A stretch of DNA of 64,000 nucleotides, from the NCBI GenBank assembly GCA_002148405.1, contig MUGG01000161.1, positions 1 to 64,000 of the forward strand, written 5' to 3'. Below, piece after piece: positions 8,236 to 16,366 of the stretch. The notes beneath the pieces are model-generated. The model ran no database searches, was not told the origin of the DNA, and was given only the letters and a program-made list of their open reading frames with translations. Made by a program: the position numbers and the translations under genes. Every line of letters begins with the position of its first letter. The first letter of the stretch is position 1. Source of the stretch: Alkalinema sp. CACIAM 70d (GTDB lineage Bacteria > Cyanobacteriota > Cyanobacteriia > Leptolyngbyales > Leptolyngbyaceae).

Positions 8236-8739
8236 ATGATCGAAATGAAAGTGACGACGATCGCGGTGGATGCAGCAACCCGGAGTCCGATCGTCCTGCT
8301 CGAAGATGGTACAGGTCGTCGAGCGTTACCCATTTATATCGGGGAAGACCAAGCAAAGGCGATCGGTAGTGTGATGCGCAATATCACGCCGCCGCGCCCA
8401 GGTACCCATGATTTATTTGTCAATTTGCTGGATGCTTGGGATATGGCCTTGGATCGCGTTGTCATCCATGCCCTCAAGGACAGTACCTTCTATGCGCTGC
8501 TGATCGTTAAACAGGGCGAGTTGAAGCGGGAAATTGATGCGCGACCCAGTGACGCGATCGCCCTCGCTCTACGGACAGGTGCTCCGATTTGGGTCATGGA
8601 AGAAGTGGTGGCAGATGCTTCAATTCCCGTCGATCGGGATGCCGATGAAGCTGAACGCCAAGCCTTCCGGGATTTTGTGGCTAACTTGAGTCCCTCTCAG
8701 TTGATTGAACGGAGTCGCTTTGATGCCAGTGGTGGCTAA
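8236..8739 (+). CDS. Bifunctional nuclease family (DUF151) protein
   Basis: A 167-residue soluble protein of the DUF151/BFN family, whose plant members have RNase and DNase activity. The motifs are clear: LPIYIGEDQAKAI early, FYALLIVKQG in the middle, and DARPSDAIALALRTGAPIWV, the most conserved block. The C-terminal ~35 residues (DRDADEAERQAFRDFVANL) form an acidic helix that ends in a flexible tail. ATG 8236 is the natural start. In vivo role in cyanobacteria is not established; activity here is by family only. Confidence 0.93.
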   Translation: MIEMKVTTIAVDAATRSPIVLLEDGTGRRALPIYIGEDQAKAIGSVMRNITPPRPGTHDLFVNLLDAWDMALDRVVIHALKDSTFYALLIVKQGELKREIDARPSDAIALALRTGAPIWVMEEVVADASIPVDRDADEAERQAFRDFVANLSPSQLIERSRFDASGG

Positions 8740-8817
8740 GCTAAATCGGCTAAAGCAAAGTGGCTAAATTGGAACAACTAAATTTGAGCGGCTAAGGCTG
8801 GGACGTGACACTGGAGG

Positions 8818-9324
8818 CTACTCCAGAATGTCCGTTACTTTGGTGAGCTCAATCTGATCTGACGGAAGGTCTAAGGGATAGCCCAAGCTGCGGGCTTTTT
8901 CCGTCATTTCATCGGAGAAAAAGTTTGGCCCGACAAAGTTATGGCAAGTCGCCCAGTAAACGGGATAGTCGCCTTGGTTATAGCCAAACCAGTCACCGCC
9001 GGGATTCAGCAGGTGGGCATAGACCGTCCCATCACTTTCAAAGATGTAGGCTGGCTTTTGGGTGGAGCAAAGGACGTAGTTGGTTTGCGGCTCCCCAAAG
9101 TTGTCAGATGGATCACTCTCCATAGGCCAGGAACGATGGGCAATCTGGACGCGGTAGAGGGTGCCCCGATCGGTTTTGTCCACCACCGTTTTACTGATGA
9201 ATTGACTATCCCAGCAGGTACCCATGTGGCAGCGCCCAGGCAAAATGGGGCTGGCCAGAGTAGCCTGTGCCGAGAGCAAGACGGGAGTAAGACCCATCAT
9301 TCCAGCCAGTAACTTTAGCATCAT
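8818..9324 (-). CDS. Secreted cysteine-containing protein, unknown function
   Basis: A 168-residue protein with an N-terminal signal peptide (MLKLLAGMMGLTPVLLSAQA, cut near TLASP). The mature part has four Cys residues (CHMGTC, VLCST, ATCHNF) that could form two disulfides in the periplasm. It is rich in aromatic residues and has no catalytic motif I recognise. It converges with the DUF151 gene and lies 102 bases after the acyl-CoA dehydrogenase-like gene on the same strand. Two adjacent ATGs (9324 and 9321) could start it. Confidence 0.75.
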   Translation of the reverse strand: MMLKLLAGMMGLTPVLLSAQATLASPILPGRCHMGTCWDSQFISKTVVDKTDRGTLYRVQIAHRSWPMESDPSDNFGEPQTNYVLCSTQKPAYIFESDGTVYAHLLNPGGDWFGYNQGDYPVYWATCHNFVGPNFFSDEMTEKARSLGYPLDLPSDQIELTKVTDILE

Positions 9325-9426
9325 GACCTAGGAGTTTGATCAAGGTTTATCCAGATAGATTTCTATCATGGGCTGGATGAGGCGATCTGGAACAGCGTGA
9401 TTTCCGGGAATTGACGGCTCACAACT

Positions 9427-10566
9427 TTATAGGCTGACCATCGAGGTCGATCGTCCTGCAATCCGTTGGAGCGCCGCTGCCAGCACATCCGGGGTTTGAC
9501 CGGCCACACTCCACACCAACGCTTCCCGGTAGAGACGATTGGCTGGATGACTGCTCTGATTGGCGGCCCCACTCGAAGCGACAACCGCAGCCTGGGTACA
9601 GCGTAATGCTAGATCGATCGCCCAAACCCGGAGGGATAATTGCGCCTCGTAGTTCTGGGTTAAATGATGTTTTAAGTCCTGGTTCGTTAACGCTTGCTCA
9701 ATCTCCGCGCGGCAGGTGTGGAGTTCGGTAGCGAGATCAGTATGGATCGCCCCGATCACTAAAAAAGACTTGCGTTGCTGCATTTCCAAAAGCCAATCTA
9801 ATCCCGCTTGGGCACACCCTAGGGCGAAACTGCTGTGGCTGAGGACGTTGGCCCGATCACTGGCTGGCATCGCCCCCGCAGGCCGTATCGTTACCACTCG
9901 TTCCGGCGGCAAGATCCAACGGTTCAGATTCCCCGTCACCGTTTGGGCCGCATTCATGGCCGCGAGTTGCATCGGTTCACTTAGCAGCAGAGATCCACGC
10001 AGCAGAGATCCACCTGTGGATTGCGTGGTTGATTTGAACGGTAACAGGCCGTACACTGCCGACCCATCGGGTAACGTTGCCGCCAGAATAAAATCCTGAA
10101 AAATGCCAGAGCCGGTAATCCAGGGAATGTAACCGTTGAGTTCATAGCTGTTAATTTTCTGACCGTCATCCACCGCGATCGCGGTAACCGGAGGATTGTC
10201 CACTCGTCGTAAATGGGAAAAGGCAATGCCGACCAAGGCTTCTCCATTAGCCATTTTGGGCAGGTAGTCCGCTTGCAGCGATCGATTGTCACTATTCGCT
10301 AACATTGCCCCGGCACTTTGGTGTTGGGTTTGCAGAAAGGCCAATGCCCCGGACGATCGGGCCAAGCGTTCTTGAAACTGGGCAAACATAAGGGCATCGA
10401 TCGGCACTCCCTGCCAAGAGGGAAAGGCTTTGAGGGCTAACAGATCGTGCTGTCCCAGGAGTGCTAAGGCTTGGGCTAAAGCGTCAGGATTGCTGTCTAA
10501 AATCTGGGCTTTGGGGCCAATATCGGTCTGGCAGAGGTAATCTGTGCGAGTTAGGAGCGGGTGCAT
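9427..10566 (-). CDS. Acyl-CoA dehydrogenase-like flavoprotein
   Basis: A 379-residue protein with the acyl-CoA dehydrogenase layout: an N-terminal helical domain (SGALAFLQTQHQSAGAML), a middle beta domain (YELNGYIPWITGSGIFQDF, as in 'G.K.WITng..ad'), and a C-terminal four-helix domain (SFALGCAQAGLDWLLE, ANRLYREALVWSVAG). The C-terminal GGTSEI-type motif is degenerate (VAGQTPDV). It is therefore closer to the diverged flavin-dependent oxidase/desulfurization branch than to a beta-oxidation enzyme, and cyanobacteria generally lack beta-oxidation. Substrate unknown. An in-frame 2 x 15-bp duplication (9984-10013) adds five residues in the middle domain. Confidence 0.82.
   Translation of the reverse strand: MHPLLTRTDYLCQTDIGPKAQILDSNPDALAQALALLGQHDLLALKAFPSWQGVPIDALMFAQFQERLARSSGALAFLQTQHQSAGAMLANSDNRSLQADYLPKMANGEALVGIAFSHLRRVDNPPVTAIAVDDGQKINSYELNGYIPWITGSGIFQDFILAATLPDGSAVYGLLPFKSTTQSTGGSLLRGSLLLSEPMQLAAMNAAQTVTGNLNRWILPPERVVTIRPAGAMPASDRANVLSHSSFALGCAQAGLDWLLEMQQRKSFLVIGAIHTDLATELHTCRAEIEQALTNQDLKHHLTQNYEAQLSLRVWAIDLALRCTQAAVVASSGAANQSSHPANRLYREALVWSVAGQTPDVLAAALQRIAGRSTSMVSL
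9984..10013. repeat. In-frame tandem duplication, 2 x 15 bp, inside the flavoprotein gene
   Basis: The unit GCAGCAGAGATCCAC is repeated exactly with no gap. On the coding (minus) strand it adds five codons, giving the repeated peptide in GGSLLRGSLLLS. Confidence 0.9.
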
Positions 10567-10755
10567 AGCAAAACAGCGATCGACTGATGGTTAGCCAATT
10601 TTAAAAACATCTACCTGTCAAGCATGTTCCAGCCGATCCAGGGTATTCTTTCACTAGAGCTTGTAGAAATAAATCGTCCTTTGATGACTGTGCAATTCTG
10701 CACAACTTCGATCGCAATCAAGGCTACTTAAGATTCTGGCTGCGCGGGTGCAAGC

Positions 10756-11445
10756 ATGAATAATCCCCTTTATCTCTCGTTTAACGACTGGTTTGCCCAA
10801 GCTAGACTGTGGCTCGACCTCCTCGTAATTGCCTGGATCGTCAGCATCATCAATGGCGGCTTTTTTAATTGGCAGCTCAATCGCTTTGGCGTCTATCCAC
10901 GGGATTTTTGGAGTCTATTTCGCATCCCCTTCGCCCCCTTTCTGCATGGAGATTGGGCCCATCTAGTCGGCAATACCAAATACTATTTACTCCTCGGAGG
11001 GATTTTAGTCCTGCGCGATCCCAGCGATTTTGCCGTCGTTTCAATCACAACTTTGTTAGTATCCGGTTTTTTAGGGTGGTGTTTTGGCCGAGCCAAAGCG
11101 AGTTACATCGGTGCTAGTGGCGTCATTACAGGTTACCTCGGGTTTCTTCTAACCCAGATTGTGGTTGCTAGAGATGCCTTTGCAGCCATTTTCTTTAGTT
11201 TGATCGTATTTTCTTTCTTTTTTGGAGAAATGATTGTTTTTCCACGGCTTACTGGAGAAAAAAATACTTGGAATTTCGGCAATACCTTAGTTTGGGGGAT
11301 GACGCCGATCGTCGCCAACAACGTAGCTTGGGAAAGTCATCTCTTTGGTTTTTTTGGCGGGGTCATTACGGCCTATTATCTAATCCCCTTCAAGGACTGG
11401 CTGCAACAAGTGATTATTCTCTGGAAAAATTTCATCGTTGGTTAA
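10756..11445 (+). CDS. Rhomboid-family intramembrane serine protease
   Basis: A 229-residue polytopic membrane protein with the rhomboid catalytic pair. Ser121 is in YIGASGVITGYLGF and His195 in AWESHLFGFFGG. The family's HGDWAHLVGNTKYYLLLGG (loop 1 to helix 2) supplies the conserved His and Asn. About six hydrophobic segments can be counted. Rhomboids cut transmembrane substrates in the plasma or thylakoid membrane; the target is unknown. Both catalytic residues are intact, so an active protease is likely. It is followed on the same strand by gatA after 126 bases, which look promoter-bearing, so an operon is not certain. Confidence 0.9.
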   Translation: MNNPLYLSFNDWFAQARLWLDLLVIAWIVSIINGGFFNWQLNRFGVYPRDFWSLFRIPFAPFLHGDWAHLVGNTKYYLLLGGILVLRDPSDFAVVSITTLLVSGFLGWCFGRAKASYIGASGVITGYLGFLLTQIVVARDAFAAIFFSLIVFSFFFGEMIVFPRLTGEKNTWNFGNTLVWGMTPIVANNVAWESHLFGFFGGVITAYYLIPFKDWLQQVIILWKNFIVG

Positions 11446-11571
11446 TGAACCGTCAGTCTAGGAAGCGGTTCCTATCAGGTTGGGGTTCCTATCGCTCTGC
11501 ATCGGTTCTTCCAGACCAATTCCTCCTATACTGGTAAGCTGGACGCGCATCAGAAGATAGAGGACATAACA

Positions 11572-13020
11572 ATGGCATCCATTCGTGAGTTACACGAACA
11601 GCTTGTCAAAAAAGAACGATCGGCAGTGGAAATTACCCAGGAAGCTTTAGATCGGATTGAAGCCGTAGATGGCAAAGTCCAGAGTTTCTTGATGGTGACA
11701 GCCGATCGGGCGCTGGAACAAGCCAAGGCCGTGGATGCCAAAATCGCCGCTGGTGAAGAAATCGGGCTGCTGGCAGGCATTCCGATCGCGGTGAAGGATA
11801 ACATTTGCACCAAAGATGTGCGCACCACCTGTGCATCCCGCATTCTGGAGAACTTTGTCCCGCCCTATGACGCGACGGTTAACCAGAAGCTGCTGGATGC
11901 GGACATGGTCATGGTGGGCAAAACCAACATGGACGAGTTTGCCATGGGCGGCTCCACGGAAACCTCCGCTTTCCAAAAAACCGCTAACCCCTGGGATCTC
12001 GATCGAGTACCGGGTGGATCCTCTGGTGGATCAGCCTCTGCGGTGGCCGCTGGGGAAGCACCTCTGTCCCTCGGCTCCGATACCGGCGGCTCCATCCGTC
12101 AACCTGCTTCGTTCTGCGGCATTGTGGGTCTCAAACCGACCTATGGCCTAGTTTCCCGCTATGGTCTCGTTGCCTTTGCCTCCTCCTTGGATCAGATTGG
12201 CCCCTTTTCTACCACGGTGGAAGATGCGGCAATCCTGCTGGAGGCGATCGCAGGCTATGACCCGAAGGACTCCACCAGCCTGAAGGTCGAAGTTCCTGAC
12301 TATACCCAATACCTCAAGACTGATCTGAAGGGCAAAAAGGTTGGCGTCATTCAAGAAACCTTTGGCGAAGGCTTGAACCCGGAAGTGGCGGCAGCAACCC
12401 AGAAAGCCATTCAGCAACTCAAAGACCTGGGTGCAGAGATTATTGAAATTTCCTGCCCTCGGTTCCGGTATGGCATCTCGGCTTACTACATCATTGCGCC
12501 CTCGGAAGCCTCGGCTAACCTGGCACGCTATGACGGTGTACGCTACGGTCGCCGGGTAGAAGATGCTGAAGACTTGATGGAGATGTATACCCGCACGAGA
12601 GCCGAAGGCTTTGGGGCTGAGGTGAAGCGGCGGATCATGATTGGCACCTACGCCCTATCTGCGGGGTATTACGATGCCTATTACCTCAAAGCGCAAAAAG
12701 TACGCACCCTGATCAAACAGGACTTTGAAGCGGCCTTTGAAAAAGTGGATGTCCTCGTTTCACCGACTGCACCCACCACTGCCTTCAAGATTGGCGATAA
12801 GATGTCCGATCCGCTCAGTATGTACCTGGATGACTTGATGACGATTCCAGTAAATCTGGCAGGGTTACCCGGTCTGAGCTTGCCCTGTGGTATCGATTCC
12901 AATGGGTTACCGATCGGATTACAAATCATTGGTAACGTGTTGCGGGAAGACCAGGTATTCCACACTGCCTACGCCTACGAACAAGCCACGGAATGGCATA
13001 CCAAACGCCCAGCCCTGTAA
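11572..13020 (+). CDS. gatA: Glutamyl-tRNA(Gln) amidotransferase subunit A
   Basis: Catalytic subunit of GatCAB, which turns Glu-tRNA(Gln) (and Asp-tRNA(Asn) where needed) into the amide by releasing ammonia from glutamine. The amidase-signature triad is intact: Lys75 (IAVKDNICT), cis-Ser150 (PGGSSGGSAS) and the nucleophile Ser174 (GSDTGGSIRQPAS). The numbers match the bacterial GatA triad with a shift of four. At 482 residues it is full length. ATG 11572 is the start. GatB and GatC are elsewhere, as usual in cyanobacteria. Two hairpins follow the stop. Confidence 0.98.
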   Translation: MASIRELHEQLVKKERSAVEITQEALDRIEAVDGKVQSFLMVTADRALEQAKAVDAKIAAGEEIGLLAGIPIAVKDNICTKDVRTTCASRILENFVPPYDATVNQKLLDADMVMVGKTNMDEFAMGGSTETSAFQKTANPWDLDRVPGGSSGGSASAVAAGEAPLSLGSDTGGSIRQPASFCGIVGLKPTYGLVSRYGLVAFASSLDQIGPFSTTVEDAAILLEAIAGYDPKDSTSLKVEVPDYTQYLKTDLKGKKVGVIQETFGEGLNPEVAAATQKAIQQLKDLGAEIIEISCPRFRYGISAYYIIAPSEASANLARYDGVRYGRRVEDAEDLMEMYTRTRAEGFGAEVKRRIMIGTYALSAGYYDAYYLKAQKVRTLIKQDFEAAFEKVDVLVSPTAPTTAFKIGDKMSDPLSMYLDDLMTIPVNLAGLPGLSLPCGIDSNGLPIGLQIIGNVLREDQVFHTAYAYEQATEWHTKRPAL

Positions 13021-13045
13021 TCAGGACTATAACTAAAACAACTAA

Positions 13046-13129
13046 GACCCCAACTATTCAGATCTAGCGAATAGTTGGGTCTACCAAAGCTCCCCAAATG
13101 GCTATTAAGTCAAGACTGGGGAGTTTTTT
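13046..13129 (+). terminator. Double-hairpin terminator after gatA
   Basis: The first hairpin is an 11-bp stem, CCCAACTATTC (13049-13059) with GAATAGTTGGG (13069-13079), loop of 9. The second is CTCCCCA (13090-13096) with TGGGGAG (13117-13123), followed at once by six T (13124-13129). The second is a textbook intrinsic terminator on the plus strand. Confidence 0.88.
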
Positions 13130-13288
13130 CGATCGGGTCTAAAGTCCTATTTCCGCTCGGAAAAAGACTATCAAATTTTGCAAAGGTTCCCGAAATCAAG
13201 GGAATAGCCTGTGAATGGATGCATAGAAGGCTCGAAGTTTGGCACCTAGCATTTTTAAGACTCACAGTATTTTCAAGGTTCACGTTCT

Positions 13289-14164
13289 ATGCCCTCCCCT
13301 AAATTCTCAGACATTCTTTCCAAAGTATCTAATTTTGACTTTCAATACGAAACCGCAAAGTATCATCCTAAAATTGCACTTACCTTAAGCAAAGCCTCTA
13401 AATTAGCCTATTTTGAGCCTGATGAAGTCATTCCATTTGTGAAGCAAAACTGGCAACTTAATGATTGTCAATTTTTAAATGAAAAAGAAACCCAGGCGTA
13501 CTTGATGATGAATGATCAAGTCATCATCGTTGCATTTCGAGGTTCTACAGAGCGGGATGACTGGTTTGATAATTTTAAGTGTGTAATGCCAGTACCAGAT
13601 GCTTTTGGAAAAGTTCATCCTGGTTTCCGTTATGCCCTCGATCACCTGTGGCAAAAAAGCTATGGCAAAAATAGCAAAGGCGAAGAATTACGATTTCTGG
13701 ACTACATTAAGCAGTTGCAATTACAAAATCCCCGATCGCTGTGGTTTACCGGACATAGTCTAGGTGGTGCTTTGGCAACCTTAGCAGCAGCCCGGCTACG
13801 GGAAAAAGATATTCCCGTCTATGGGTTATATACTTTTGGTTCCCCGCGCGTGGGCGATCGAAACTTTGAACGCACTTTTAACGCTGATTTTAAATCTAAG
13901 AATTTTCGCTTTGTGAATAACAATGACACCGTCACTCGCATTCCGCCTCGGGAACTCGGCTATAGTCATGCAGGGACGTTTCTCTACTTCACTGCCAAAG
14001 GAGAACTCAAAAGCGATCCTTATTTTTGGTTGCAATTTTTAGACAGTGTGCAAGGAAGTGTGGATGACTTCATGAAACCTGGATTAGACTGCATTAACGA
14101 TCACTGTATTGACCTCTATATCAACAATTTAGTAGCCAACCTCAATACATTCCCCACCTTGTGA
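13289..14164 (+). CDS. Class 3 lipase-family hydrolase
   Basis: A 291-residue alpha/beta hydrolase of the lipase class 3 (fungal-lipase-like) family, which hydrolyses acylglycerols or galactolipids. The nucleophile elbow is TGHSLGGALA (Ser157), followed by TFGSPRVGD. The acid is Asp213 in NNNDTVTRIPP, and His272 in NDHCIDLYI fits the C-terminal DH.....Y motif. VVAFRGSTERDDWFDNF carries the oxyanion region. There is no signal peptide, so it probably acts inside the cell on membrane lipids. AT content is higher than in its neighbours and the lysine/asparagine-rich composition differs from them, which would fit transfer, though it is weak evidence. Confidence 0.92.
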   Translation: MPSPKFSDILSKVSNFDFQYETAKYHPKIALTLSKASKLAYFEPDEVIPFVKQNWQLNDCQFLNEKETQAYLMMNDQVIIVAFRGSTERDDWFDNFKCVMPVPDAFGKVHPGFRYALDHLWQKSYGKNSKGEELRFLDYIKQLQLQNPRSLWFTGHSLGGALATLAAARLREKDIPVYGLYTFGSPRVGDRNFERTFNADFKSKNFRFVNNNDTVTRIPPRELGYSHAGTFLYFTAKGELKSDPYFWLQFLDSVQGSVDDFMKPGLDCINDHCIDLYINNLVANLNTFPTL

Positions 14165-14194
14165 ATCTGAATAGATTGTGAATCTGAATAGATT
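14161..14194. repeat. Exact tandem duplication, 2 x 17 bp, at the lipase stop codon
   Basis: GTGAATCTGAATAGATT is repeated exactly, and GTGAATCTGG starts a third partial copy after GAG. The lipase stop codon (14162-14164) lies inside the first unit. Confidence 0.9.
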
Positions 14195-14881
14195 GAGGTG
14201 AATCTGGCAGATCTAATTTGTCTATATAATTTCATTTGTTTGAGTGAAATTGTTGAATTTCACTCAAACACGATCGTGAAAACCTAATCGTAATTTACAA
14301 GACAAATAGTATACAGATTATATTATTCAGAAAATTATTTACGTTAATACATTAATAATTTCCAGTTTTAATATTAGCTGTTTACAGGGGATTGCGTAAC
14401 GATAAGGAACAGATACAACGCCTAAAGCCTGTTCTGCCGTTAACTTCTGTATCGATCAGTCAAGCAAAGAGCTGTCATTAATTTTTTATATTCGATCGAG
14501 ACGTTAAATAGAAAAGATGTTGCTTTTAGAGTGTTCTCTAGAATTTCATCCAGAATGATGGGAAAATATTTTCACGTTAAAATTCGTGTTCAAGCTAGTG
14601 ATGATATTTAATACTCTCATAATTTAATTAGCCTATATCCAGCTAGAAATAATGCTATTTTCAGCCAAGTCGTGGAGGGCAAGATAATCGCTTCCTATAA
14701 TGGCTCATAGGCCCGTAATGACTCATAGTAATGGCCCATACAATCCATTTTTATAGGCATAACAAAGACTAATCAGCAAAAGAGGGAGTAGCCAGTTTCT
14801 TTCACTCAATAAGAATGCTTAAACTGACCCATCCCCCATGACTAAAATGCTCATAGCCGCAGTCTCGTCATTCGTAGCACA
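14165..14881. other. Intergenic region, 717 bp, AT-rich
   Basis: No gene seen. It contains the 17-bp tandem repeat, a perfect 14-bp hairpin at 14238-14269, and long AT-rich runs. Words around GGCTCATAGG/GACTCATAGT/GGCCCATAC recur near 14700-14740. Codon-like structure is absent in all frames. Confidence 0.5.
14238..14269. terminator. Perfect 14-bp hairpin with a GTTG tetraloop
   Basis: GTTTGAGTGAAATT (14238-14251) pairs fully with AATTTCACTCAAAC (14256-14269) across a 4-base loop. It is 74 bases after the lipase stop. Neither side has a T tract, so it is an atypical terminator or an mRNA-stabilising hairpin. Confidence 0.45.
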
Positions 14882-15085
14882 TTAGCTTGTGCCTTCCCAG
14901 CCCCGCTCTTCCACGCCCCATTCTTGGCGCAGAAAATGCCTGTAATAAGCATCTTTGATCAGCATCTGTTCGTAGAGATTGACCAAGAACTCTTGGGCTT
15001 GCTCCCGGCTCATATCCCGTACCAAAGTAGCAAACGATCGTAGATTAAATTGCTGCTCCAGCGTTAGCTCAATTGACTTATCCAT
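14882..15085 (-). CDS. nblA: Phycobilisome degradation protein NblA
   Basis: A 67-residue adaptor that binds phycobiliproteins and brings them to Clp protease during nutrient starvation, causing bleaching. The family pattern is very clear: IELTLEQQFNLRSF, then MSREQAQEFLVNLYEQM and a Y.HFLRQEWG end. ATG 15085 starts the usual short N-terminus (MDKSIELTLEQQF) with AGGA about 9 bases upstream. Starts at 15094 or 15148 are possible but make an atypical extension. The C-terminal tail after WGVEERGWEG is slightly longer than in most homologs. It is transcribed from a long AT-rich leader with a hairpin at 15121-15148. It proves the organism has phycobilisomes. Confidence 0.95.
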   Translation of the reverse strand: MDKSIELTLEQQFNLRSFATLVRDMSREQAQEFLVNLYEQMLIKDAYYRHFLRQEWGVEERGWEGTS

Positions 15086-15559
15086 AATGTTCATTCCTGA
15101 AATTAAGAGAGAGTAGTAATGTGGAGAAGATACAAAGACTATCTCCACCTTTCCAGGATGATGTGCAATCTTAAGATTTGGTGTAGCTAAAGTAACGATT
15201 CTAGTCTTGTGGAATAATTACTCAGCGTCAGATTAATTGATAGTTTAGTTAAACTGACCTAATCAGTAAAATTAACTGATTTAGTTTTACTTAAAACATG
15301 AATAAATCTAATCATTACTCAATCGATAAAATTGCTAAATATTGCAAAAAATCGATCGGAATATTAGCAAAATTTTGCAGCAATTTATAGTCGAGAAAGT
15401 ACACTATCAAGCTTATAGGAGCAGTCTGACAGTCACTCTTGCCAGGATGGCGCTTTCTACGTTAGGTGAACCAATCCCATTTGTTAAACTTGCATTAAAC
15501 CTGAGCATTTGACCCCAAGCTACCTAGCCAGGGCTCACCGTTTGACAGTTTGTCAGCGT
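15086..15559. other. Leader and upstream region of nblA, 474 bp
   Basis: AT-rich, no gene seen. It holds ATCAGT...ACTGAT (about 15262-15281) and AGTTTAGTTAAACT (about 15244) inverted repeats. On the coding strand there is a weak NtcA-like half match (GTT-N8-TAC, 15183-15196), with one base off GTA-N8-TAC. No well-spaced -10 was found for it, so nitrogen control is only suggested. Confidence 0.4.
15121..15148 (-). promoter_or_regulatory. Hairpin in the nblA 5' leader
   Basis: GTGGAGA (15121-15127) pairs with TCTCCAC (15142-15148), 36 bases before the nblA start. The loop is 14 bases. It could affect translation or mRNA stability; no T tract follows. Confidence 0.4.
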
Positions 15560-16297
15560 TTACCCATTGCTCGCAGGATCGATCGTAACTACCACCACCG
15601 TAATATTGTCCCGTCCGCCTCGTTCCTTCGCTGCATTAATCAGCGTACTGGCTGCCATATCACAGGCCCGAATAGTCTTGAGATGGTTGGCAATCAAAGA
15701 GTCGCTGAGTTCTTCCGTCAGTCCATCACTACAGAGCAGCAATCGATCGCCCGGTTTAACTACAATTTGTTGAATATCAATGTCTGAACTTTCTTCCCGT
15801 CCAAGGCATTGGGAAAGAACATGGCGCATGGGATGGGAACGCGCTTGATCCAAGGTCAAAGTGCCAGAACTAACGGCTCGGGCAATCCACGTATGATCGA
15901 TCGTGATTTGTTCCAGTGCGGCTCCCCGCATTTGATACAACCGGGAGTCCCCCACATGGGCACACCACACCTCATCCTGACGAAACAATAGCGCCACCGC
16001 CGTCGTCCCCATATCACTGCGTTCTGGATGCAGCTTTTGATCGTAGAGAATCGCTTGATTCGCTTTTAAAAACGCTTGCTCCAACAAGTCCTGGGACGAA
16101 TCCTCCGAATCCCAAAAGCGTTGAAAATGGCCGTACATCGCTTCGATCGCCAAACGACTGGCCTCTTGGCCGCCTGCATGTCCGCCCATTCCGTCCGCTA
16201 CGACAAAGAATCTTCCCTCAGGATCCACATGATAGGCATCCTGGTTCGCCGAGCGCACTAGACCCGGATCAGTCATTCCTGCGAAAAAACGTTTCAT
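15560..16297 (-). CDS. PP2C-type Ser/Thr protein phosphatase
   Basis: Metal-dependent protein phosphatase (PPM/PP2C), removing phosphate from Ser/Thr of proteins. Ordered motifs: RSANQDAYH (about 15-23), VVADGMGGHAGG (metal Asp), MGTTAVALL, CAHVGDSRLY, LLLCSDGLTEEL (metal Asp) and GGRDNITVVVV (metal Asp). At 245 residues it is the minimal bacterial form. I use ATG 16297 (MKRFFAGMTDPG); the longer frame begins only at a TTG. It lies upstream of the ABC1-kinase gene's 3' end with 69 bases between them, and within 5 kb of a pseudokinase gene on the same strand. Confidence 0.95.
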   Translation of the reverse strand: MKRFFAGMTDPGLVRSANQDAYHVDPEGRFFVVADGMGGHAGGQEASRLAIEAMYGHFQRFWDSEDSSQDLLEQAFLKANQAILYDQKLHPERSDMGTTAVALLFRQDEVWCAHVGDSRLYQMRGAALEQITIDHTWIARAVSSGTLTLDQARSHPMRHVLSQCLGREESSDIDIQQIVVKPGDRLLLCSDGLTEELSDSLIANHLKTIRACDMAASTLINAAKERGGRDNITVVVVTIDPASNG

Positions 16298-16366
16298 GAA
16301 CAGACAGCACTCAGCAAACAAGGTTGAAGAAGTCGTAACAAAGCTTGACGTTAAGGCCTGAAATCA

